Positions 24,763-30,547 of a stretch of DNA of 37,573 nucleotides are shown here, piece after piece (position 1 is the first letter of the stretch; every line of letters begins with the position of its first letter). Origin of the DNA: JBBQTU01 sp038213005 (GTDB lineage Bacteria > Planctomycetota > Phycisphaerae > Tepidisphaerales > Tepidisphaeraceae); assembly GCA_038213005.1 (NCBI GenBank), contig JBBQTU010000010.1, forward strand, positions 1 to 37,573, read 5' to 3'. The notes under the pieces were generated by a model. That model saw only the letters and a program-made list of their open reading frames with translations. It was not told the origin of the DNA and searched no databases. Position numbers and translations under genes: made by a program.

Positions 24763-25527
24763 CTACTTCTTCGCCTGATGGGAACTCCAGTCCAGGCGTC
24801 GTTTGATAAATTGTGTGAAAGCCGCAGGCATCTCTTCATCCAACGCTTGCCGCTGCGCTATATTTCGCGCCGGAGTGAGCAGGTGCTGCAGCGCCGACGG
24901 ATTGTCGGCCGACGCCTTCTGCAATGCCCGGCTGCCTTCCACGCTGTCCAGTGCCATCTGCAGCCGTAGCCACATCGCCGTCGATCGCTCGTAGTCCTCC
25001 GCCTGCTCCAAACGCCATGCGTCACGAAACAGCACCGCCGTGTCCGCCGGCAGGTGCCTGGTGCGTGTTTCCTGACTCACCCAAGGCTCCAGCGAATTGT
25101 AAGCCCCGGTCCAATCGTCCGCGAGTTTCGGTGGGGTCAGCACGTCCCAGACAATCAGGCCCAGAACCCCCATCAGCACCACGATCAGCGTCACCAGAAG
25201 TCCCCGCCGCCCGGCCAGCAGACCCGCATCGTTCCCGACCGCCTCAAAACGCACCACGGTCTCTTTCGACAACTGCAGTTGATCGCGAGGCCGCAGCTTC
25301 ACCGGCCCGGTAAGTTTCGCATCATCCAGGTACGTTCCCAGGGCAGACAAATTCTCCGCGACATAGTCGTCGCCGCTGCGGGTGATCGTGCAGTGCTCCC
25401 AGGAGATATCCTGCGATTTGAGGCGCAGGGCCGCCTTGGGGCTGCGGCCAATGAGATTAGGCCCCGGCTGCAGACGGGTGGTCTGGCCGGTGTCAGGTCC
25501 CTTGATGACTTTGATGATGCAGTCCAT
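24763..25527 (-). CDS. FHA-domain membrane protein
   Basis: FHA domains bind phosphothreonine peptides. Residues 5-95 carry all the key positions: G27-R28, S42, H45, N59 and G64-T65, in IGRS, ISWEH and NLSALGTYL. One membrane helix follows at about 109-127 (GLLVTLIVVLMGVLGLIVW). The C-terminal 125 residues, with no recognised domain, lie on the other side of the membrane. The ATG at 25527 lies 5 bp after the TadC stop; a long upstream frame extension is rejected because it runs through tadC. The kinase gene follows 11 bp downstream. A TM-FHA protein next to a soluble kinase in a Tad operon suggests phospho-dependent recruitment of the kinase or its target to the machine. Confidence 0.88.
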   Translation of the reverse strand: MDCIIKVIKGPDTGQTTRLQPGPNLIGRSPKAALRLKSQDISWEHCTITRSGDDYVAENLSALGTYLDDAKLTGPVKLRPRDQLQLSKETVVRFEAVGNDAGLLAGRRGLLVTLIVVLMGVLGLIVWDVLTPPKLADDWTGAYNSLEPWVSQETRTRHLPADTAVLFRDAWRLEQAEDYERSTAMWLRLQMALDSVEGSRALQKASADNPSALQHLLTPARNIAQRQALDEEMPAAFTQFIKRRLDWSSHQAKK

Positions 25528-25532
25528 AGGGG

Positions 25533-26471
25533 TTATTTCAACATCAAGCCGCCGCGCATGAAGCGCACGATCATCGGTCCAAACAGGAGCAGCACTGCAC
25601 CCATCAGCACGAGCGTGGAAGGCAGCATGACCCACACGCCGGCTGCCCCGGCCTTGGCCTGCGCCGCCAGGATGCGCTCGGACGCCATCCGGTCGGCCTG
25701 GCGGGCCAGTGTGTCGGCCAGTGGCCAGCCGAGTTCTTCCGATTGAACCATGCTGTCGGCCAGTGCCGTGATATCCTGATTCCCCAGACGCTGTGCCAGT
25801 CGCCGGATGGCGTCCGCACGCGGTGCGCCCATTTCGATTTCGGACAACACCTGCCCGAGTTCCTCGCCGACCGGATGATCCGCGTAGTCTGCGACAACCC
25901 GCGCGAGGGCGAGATTGAGCGACGTGCCCGAGCGGAGGATCAACACCAGCAGATCCAATACATACGGCATCGCCTTGAGAATGTGGCGCTGGCGCATCTC
26001 TGCCTGGTTCTGCAGACTTGAGACCACTGCTAGAAATCCCACCGGCATCGCCAGCAGCCCGCCCAGGCTCCACGCAAGACCCAGAAACACGCCCAGGGCA
26101 AACGCCGTGAGCACCCCGGCCGTAATCGCCAGCATCAGCCCGATCGTCACCACCTCATCATCATCCAGCCCGCCCGGATAGCCCGCCTTGGCGTAGGGAT
26201 CGTGGACGTATCGGCGGAGCGATTCCACCTCCATCCGTGAGACCATCCCGGCCGGGACGCGCAGCAACCCGACGAATGCCCGATACCCCGGCGAACGATC
26301 CATCGCCTTTTGCCGCCGGCCCCCTCGCCGCTGCGAGGCATCGCGATAGCTGTGCGATGCCGTCTTGTGTGACCGCATCAGCTTGTAGACGACAACTCCA
26401 AAGAGCGTCGCCGACACGCCGAACGCCGCGGAGGCCAGCAGTTTCAGGATTTCGGGGGATGTGCTGGCCAT
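25533..26471 (-). CDS. tadC: Tad platform protein TadC (T2SS F-type)
   Basis: The 312-residue integral membrane protein has an N-terminal helix (about 10-30) and a paired hydrophobic block (about 90-140). A cytoplasmic T2SS-F domain (VLDLLVLILRSGTSLNLAL and later ADSMVQSEELGWPLADTLARQADRM) and a C-terminal helix follow. This is the TadC arrangement. TadB and TadC form the inner-membrane platform on which TadA acts. The ATG at 26471 is chosen because GGAGA lies about 13 bp upstream and it avoids overlap with TadB, which ends 7 bp before. The FHA gene begins 5 bp after the stop. Confidence 0.88.
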   Translation of the reverse strand: MASTSPEILKLLASAAFGVSATLFGVVVYKLMRSHKTASHSYRDASQRRGGRRQKAMDRSPGYRAFVGLLRVPAGMVSRMEVESLRRYVHDPYAKAGYPGGLDDDEVVTIGLMLAITAGVLTAFALGVFLGLAWSLGGLLAMPVGFLAVVSSLQNQAEMRQRHILKAMPYVLDLLVLILRSGTSLNLALARVVADYADHPVGEELGQVLSEIEMGAPRADAIRRLAQRLGNQDITALADSMVQSEELGWPLADTLARQADRMASERILAAQAKAGAAGVWVMLPSTLVLMGAVLLLFGPMIVRFMRGGLMLK

Positions 26472-26478
26472 ATCCGTT

Positions 26479-27318
26479 CTATATCTCCGAATGCGTGATC
26501 TTCGCGGCAAAATAGACACCCGTCCCAATCAGCAGCCCTGCCACAATCAGCACGGCGAAGCCCTGGGTCGTGGTCAGCAGCATCGTCACGCCCTCGCCGT
26601 CGGCGGTGGACATCATCAGTAGCAGCAGCACGGGGGCCACCAGCAGCACCTTGATATTGGTGCGCCCCTCGGCGGTGTGCGCCTCAACGGTCTTGCGCAT
26701 CTGCTGAAGCTTGTCCAGCGACTGGGAGATCCGCAGGAGTGACTCGGCGATGTCGCCGCCCATCTCGCGATTGATCAGGAGCGCCGAAGCAAACAGATTG
26801 AAGTTGGGCAGTTTCAGCCGGTCTTTCGCCTCGCGAATCGTGGCCTCAAGGTTGGCGCCATAGGAATAGCGATTGACCATCACCCGGAAATCCGTCCTGA
26901 TCGGCTCGGGCGCGGTGTCTGCCATCCGCTGCATCGCCTGCACGAGGGTGAGCCCTGCACGGATGCTGTTGGCCATCGCGGCCACCGCCGCGGGGATCTG
27001 CTGATCCAGCCGTCGTCGCCGGGCCTGCCACAGCATCTCGGCAATCAGCTTAGGCAGCAGCAGGATCACCAGCCAGAACGCCACTGCCAGGATCGGGTGG
27101 GGTGTAATGAAGATCAGCAGCGCCAGAATCGCCAGCAGGCCCGCATAAGCCACCAGCACCCATTGCTGCGCATTGATCGGATCCGGACGAAATCGCAGAG
27201 CAACGGCATTCAGCCAGTCCACATCCGCCATGAACCGCCTGAGCAGCCAGGCGCGCCCGCCCCAGACAAGCAGGGCGATAGCCAGTCCAAAGGCCGCAGC
27301 GAGGAGGACCATACACAT
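26479..27318 (-). CDS. tadB: Tad platform protein TadB (T2SS F-type)
   Basis: The 279-residue protein has an N-terminal helix, a second hydrophobic region (about 55-95), and a T2SS-F domain. The domain is seen in ANSIRAGLTLVQAMQRMA, YSYGANLEATIREAKDRL and INREMGGDIAESLLRIS. Two helices lie at the C-terminus. It is the first gene of the Tad operon on the minus strand, 76 bp from the broken vapC. An ATG at 27312 is an equally good start, two codons later. No convincing promoter could be identified in the short upstream gap, so the operon may be transcribed from further right. Confidence 0.88.
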   Translation of the reverse strand: MCMVLLAAAFGLAIALLVWGGRAWLLRRFMADVDWLNAVALRFRPDPINAQQWVLVAYAGLLAILALLIFITPHPILAVAFWLVILLLPKLIAEMLWQARRRRLDQQIPAAVAAMANSIRAGLTLVQAMQRMADTAPEPIRTDFRVMVNRYSYGANLEATIREAKDRLKLPNFNLFASALLINREMGGDIAESLLRISQSLDKLQQMRKTVEAHTAEGRTNIKVLLVAPVLLLLMMSTADGEGVTMLLTTTQGFAVLIVAGLLIGTGVYFAAKITHSEI

Positions 27319-27394
27319 GACTCTAACAGCAAACGACGGTCAGAACCAACACTTCTGGGCAGCTCTGCATGCCTTGAAATCGCGTTCCCGTTTC

Positions 27395-27801
27395 TTACAG
27401 CGTCCAGTTCTCTACCCTCAGGTCCGCAATCCGCTGGAAATCGCTGTCACGAGTGACCAGCGTAGCGCCAATCGTTTTCGCGATGGCTGCGATCCAGAGA
27501 TCATTTTCGTCCAGCGACAATCCCTTGCCTTGTTGAACCAGCTTCATTTCGGCATAGTGGTTGGCCGATTCAGGACCAACTGGCTCGCATGGCAGAACCG
27601 CCAGCACCGCCGCAGTTTTGGTGGTAAGTTCATCACGCCGTTTACCCAAGGCAAGACGTCCGATGCCGTAGCGCAGCTCACCTAACACAATGGAACAAAT
27701 GATTACACGATCCTCGCCGCCGGCCACAGAGAGTCTGTGCTGCACCCGGCCGTGCTCTCCATCAGATCGCTGACGGCATTGGTATCCAGCAGATAGATCA
27801 T
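27395..27801 (-). pseudogene. VapC-like PIN-domain toxin, frameshifted
   Basis: The gene begins with ATG at 27801 and reads MIYLLDTNAVSDLM, the PIN start with D6. That frame then stops soon. The remaining PIN sequence is in a second frame (VIICSIVLGELRYG, SLDENDLWIAAIAK, ATLVTRDSDF), which opens at about 27755 and runs to 27395. Adding one base at about 27752-27763 joins the two halves into a normal VapC of about 136 residues with all acidic residues. Intact VapC proteins are Mg-dependent RNases. The start overlaps the antitoxin stop by 4 bp (ATGA), as in working vapBC pairs. Either the gene is dead or the read carries an indel. Confidence 0.75.
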
Positions 27802-28078
27802 CGACCGTCACCCTGATCGAACTCACCGACCGAACGAGCGGGTCGTCGCCCTTGGACAATGGCCGTCTCCATCTCCATGACCACTTCGTCGTCAAGGTGA
27901 GGCGATTGAGAGATCGCTTGGAGAATAGCGGCCGGGGAGCCAGCGAGATAGCTCGCCGGTCGTTCCATCGCTACCCCAGGCCTTCCCCGATGCGAAGCAG
28001 CAACTCTAGCTGCTCACGCGGGGAGAGTTGCGATGCCAGGTCCGTAAGGCGATCCAGACTTGCCGTGGTTGCCAGCAT
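27798..28078 (-). pseudogene. Antitoxin partner of VapC, apparently split by a frameshift
   Basis: An ATG at 28078 with an excellent AAGGAG box 6 bp upstream opens a 35-codon frame (starting MLATTASLDRLTDLASQLSP) that stops at 27971. Three bases of sequence later an ATG at 27968 opens a 56-codon frame (GSPAAILQAI, SPHLDDEVVMEME) that ends overlapping vapC. Adding one G to the G4 run at 27974-27977 fuses them into a single 93-residue protein. It then has a helical N-terminus and a C-terminal GSPAAIL...PHL...E pattern, which resembles antitoxins of this type. The alternative is two small real ORFs; the neighbouring vapC frameshift favours decay or sequence error. Confidence 0.55.
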
Positions 28079-28109
28079 CCTGCACTCCTTCTCCAATCCC
28101 ATGGACAAT

Positions 28110-28266
28110 ACTAGTGTGCTGCGGCCGAAGTCCATCAACATGGGTGGCATGCTCAGGCCGGTACTCCGGAATGAGCATGGGGCGGACATCATGGCCATCT
28201 CGGAGTACCGATCTGGCCATGGCACCCCGATTTTAAGTTGGCATCAGTGCGACGCAGTACACTAGT
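28110..28266. repeat. 157-bp imperfect palindrome (MITE-like)
   Basis: ACTAGTGTGCTGCG (28110-28123) and CGCAGTACACTAGT (28253-28266) are inverted repeats with one mismatch. Inside lie a further inverted pair, CGGTACTCCG and CGGAGTACCG, and partly matching flanks, so most of the element folds as one long hairpin. It has no coding capacity. It lies 32 bp upstream of the antitoxin start. No clear target-site duplication is visible. It could be a MITE, an IS remnant or a structured regulatory region. Confidence 0.5.
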
Positions 28267-28381
28267 GATTTTCTCACTGCAAATCTGTTGTGTCATATTG
28301 GTTCCCGCCTTTGCCGCGCACTGTGTGCTCCAGACCTCGTTTCTTAGGATCCATGTGGTTCAGTGACCGAGGGGAACGCAG

Positions 28382-28403
28382 GAAGCGACTACAAAGTCGC
28401 TTC
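28382..28403. repeat. Short hairpin repeat
   Basis: GAAGCGACT and AGTCGCTTC form a perfect 9-bp stem around ACAA. The sequence resembles short REP-like palindromes I associate with intergenic regions of planctomycete genomes. The surrounding stretch 28267-28550 holds this, one further hairpin and no supportable gene. Confidence 0.5.
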
Positions 28404-28492
28404 TACGAGGGTGGCAAATGAGGAAGCTCGAAACAGCCAACGCGGAGCGGACATCGGGCACGTCGCCCGGATTTCTGGGTCCGCCGGGGCAA

Positions 28493-28514
28493 CCGGGGGA
28501 CTTCCGTCCCCCGG
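28493..28514 (-). terminator. GC hairpin downstream of terC
   Basis: CCGGGGGAC (28493-28501) and GTCCCCCGG (28506-28514) form a perfect 9-bp stem with a TTCC loop, 36 bp beyond the TerC stop. No T-tract follows on the minus strand, so termination is plausible but not certain; it may also be a REP-like repeat. Confidence 0.4.
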
Positions 28515-28550
28515 CTCACTGGGGAGGCGGTGTGCCGGGGATTGCGGATG

Positions 28551-29405
28551 TCAGGCGGCGCGTTTTTTGTGGGGGATGAAGCCGACGGCGAAGCAGGCGA
28601 GCATGAGGGTCCAGAAGATCCAGAACGCCGGGCCGGAGTGGAAGTTGACGGGGGGGTGCCAACTCATTGAGGTGGGTTGCGGGGGGAGGTTGAAGTACCA
28701 GTCGACCAGGAGTTTGAGGCCGATGAGGGCGACCAGGAGGTAGGCGGCCATCTCGAAGCGGGGGAATTTCTCCAGCAGCTTGATGAAGATGATGGCGGCG
28801 AACCGCATGAGGATGACGCCGAGAATGCCGCCGGTGACGACCACCCAGAGCTTGGGATGGAAGCCGTGCTCGGGGAGTTTTCCCCCGGCGACCAGGGCGA
28901 TGGCGGCCAGGATGGAGTCGATGGCGAAGGCGATATCGGTCAGTTCGATGATCAGGACGGCCTTCCAGAACTGCCAGGCGTGGGTGTTCTGTACGGCGGC
29001 GTATTCCAGGGGCAGGGGGGCTTGAGGGTCGGGGGTGACGTCGCTTTGGGGGATGACCATTTCGCCGTCGTGGCCGACCTTGATGCCGTGGGTGTCGGTG
29101 GCGGGTTTTTCGAAGAACAGGTGGTGGACGGCGATGTAGACGAGGTAGCCGCCGCCGAGGAGCTTGACGATCCACCACTTAAGAAGGAGGGCGGCCAGGG
29201 CGATCGAGATGAGGCGGAAGACGAAAGCGCCGACCAGGCCATAGGTGAGGGCTCGCTTCTGAAGGTGCTTGGGGAGGCGTTTGGCGAGCAGGCCCAGGAC
29301 CAGGGCGTTGTCGATGGACAGAACGCCTTCGAGCATGACCAGCAGGGCGATGATGGTCAGGTCGTTGAGCTCAAACGTCTGGTCGAGAAAGGCAAGTGGC
29401 ATCAT
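28551..29405 (-). CDS. TerC-family integral membrane protein
   Basis: The 284-residue protein has about seven membrane helices. It carries the TerC signatures LEGVLSIDNALVLGLL (residues 27-42) and IIELTDIAFAIDSILAAIAL, with the acidic residues used in metal handling. TerC proteins are linked to manganese export, metal supply to secreted proteins or tellurite resistance. A 40-residue polar loop separates the two halves. The ATG at 29405 shares one base with the leuD stop (TAATG), so translation is coupled to leuD; a second ATG is one codon later. The biochemical relation of TerC to leucine synthesis is unclear, and the pairing may be local convenience. Confidence 0.88.
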   Translation of the reverse strand: MMPLAFLDQTFELNDLTIIALLVMLEGVLSIDNALVLGLLAKRLPKHLQKRALTYGLVGAFVFRLISIALAALLLKWWIVKLLGGGYLVYIAVHHLFFEKPATDTHGIKVGHDGEMVIPQSDVTPDPQAPLPLEYAAVQNTHAWQFWKAVLIIELTDIAFAIDSILAAIALVAGGKLPEHGFHPKLWVVVTGGILGVILMRFAAIIFIKLLEKFPRFEMAAYLLVALIGLKLLVDWYFNLPPQPTSMSWHPPVNFHSGPAFWIFWTLMLACFAVGFIPHKKRAA

Positions 29406-29965
29406 TATTTGAGCATCCCGCTCTGCCGGGCGTAGTTAAAGACTCCGCCGGCTTCGATGATGGGCAGGACATCGCCGAGGGGGCGCAGGTCATGGCGGGT
29501 GCCGTCGCGCTTGTTGAGGAGATACCCATCTATAAGGTGGACCTCAAGCTCGTCGCCGGTCTGGATTTTGTCGACGAGGCGCTGGCAGGATTCGAGGGGG
29601 ACGATGTAGCCGCCGTTGACGCTGTTGCGGAAGAAGATGCGGGCGTAGAACTCGGCGATGACGCACTTGGCGCCGGCCTCGGCGAGGGCGAGGGGGGCGT
29701 GTTCGCGGCTGGATCCGCAGCCGAAGTTTTTGCCGCCGATGACGATGGTGAAGTCGCTGGCGAACTCGTTGGGTCGGACGAAGGGGGTTTTGCCGCCGGG
29801 GAGGCCGGCCTGGCCTTCGGGGACGCCGCAGAGGGCGTATTGGCCGAAGAACTTGCGTTCTTCGGGGATCGCGGGGTTAAAGGAGAGGTATTGTGCGGGG
29901 ATGATCTGGTCGGTGTCGATGTTGTCGCCCAGAACAAAGGCTTTACCGGTGATGATTGTCTGCAT
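29405..29965 (-). CDS. leuD: 3-isopropylmalate dehydratase small subunit (LeuD-type)
   Basis: With LeuC this subunit isomerises 2-isopropylmalate to 3-isopropylmalate in leucine synthesis; close relatives act on homoaconitate or other substrates. The 186-residue swivel-domain protein has NIDTDQIIPAQYLS (15-28), FGCGSSREHAPLAL and FFRNSVNGG, all intact. The ATG at 29965 has AAGGA about 8 bp upstream and begins the conserved MQTIITGKAFVLGDN; a longer frame to 30136 has no family support. No leuC lies next to it in the window. The short form could also be a homoaconitase-type subunit, which sequence alone does not settle. Confidence 0.9.
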   Translation of the reverse strand: MQTIITGKAFVLGDNIDTDQIIPAQYLSFNPAIPEERKFFGQYALCGVPEGQAGLPGGKTPFVRPNEFASDFTIVIGGKNFGCGSSREHAPLALAEAGAKCVIAEFYARIFFRNSVNGGYIVPLESCQRLVDKIQTGDELEVHLIDGYLLNKRDGTRHDLRPLGDVLPIIEAGGVFNYARQSGMLK

Positions 29966-29992
29966 GGTCGTCCTTAAATAGAAGTCGGTGAG

Positions 29993-29998
29993 AATATA
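29993..29998 (-). promoter_or_regulatory. Candidate -10 element of leuD
   Basis: TATATT on the minus strand lies 28 bp upstream of the leuD ATG in an otherwise pyrimidine-rich stretch. The -35 region 17 bp further upstream is a poor match (TTCCGC-like), so this is a tentative promoter. Confidence 0.25.
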
Positions 29999-30116
29999 GG
30001 GCAGGATGGCGGGAGGCGGAAGAGGCAGGGGGAATAGAACGTAGGAAAGAAAAGAGGATCGCGGTTCGCTGTGAGCGACACTGACGGCACCTTGCCAAAG
30101 CAATAGCTTGTAGCGC

Positions 30117-30350
30117 ATGAGTCGCACGGCACGCAAAGCGCCTGGCGGGCTGATTTACCACGTCCTCAACCGTGGCGTCGGGCGGCAGACCTTGTTTCAA
30201 AAGGATGAGGATTATGCCGCTTTTGAACGGGTAATGGCTGAGGCCTACCAGCACTCACCCACGCGGATACTGGCCTATAGCCTGATGCCCAACCACTGGC
30301 ACTTCGTCCTCTGCCCACAGGCGGGAGGAAGGGCGGTTTTCTTTTTTTGA
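30117..30350 (+). pseudogene. RAYT (REP-associated tyrosine transposase), N-terminal fragment
   Basis: The 77-residue frame begins MSRTARKAPGGLIYHVLNRG and reaches YSLMPNHWHFVL, the HUH metal-binding motif of IS200/RAYT proteins. After that the match ends and the frame stops in a T-rich stretch. The catalytic Tyr and the rest of a 200-250-residue RAYT are missing, so it is a dead remnant. An imperfect GC hairpin at about 30309-30330 followed by TTTTCTTTTTTT near the break could end transcription. It lies between leuD and the PilM-type operon. Confidence 0.8.
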
Positions 30351-30547
30351 TTTTCACATTTCGATTCCTCTTCCCCTTCGGCCGCGAACTTGTAAGATAT
30401 GCAGTGAGCGGCGGATGGGATAAACTTCCGCCGCGGGTTATGTGTATGCCCTGGCGGAGTTCGAAAAGCGTCGTGGGTGCATGTCGGGCGGTTGGCCGCC
30501 CTCTGCCAGTATGTCGCTGACGCTGACGCAAAGAGACGGGAGAGTTT

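Noticed and set aside
24763..26073. Single 436-codon frame beginning upstream of the FHA protein
   Set aside because: The first 180 codons run antiphase through tadC; the real gene starts at the ATG at 25527.
10668..27318. Classical phage-defence island
   Set aside because: There is no recognisable effector nuclease, protease or pore protein; the GTPase/GAP1 pair is tied to Tad genes instead.
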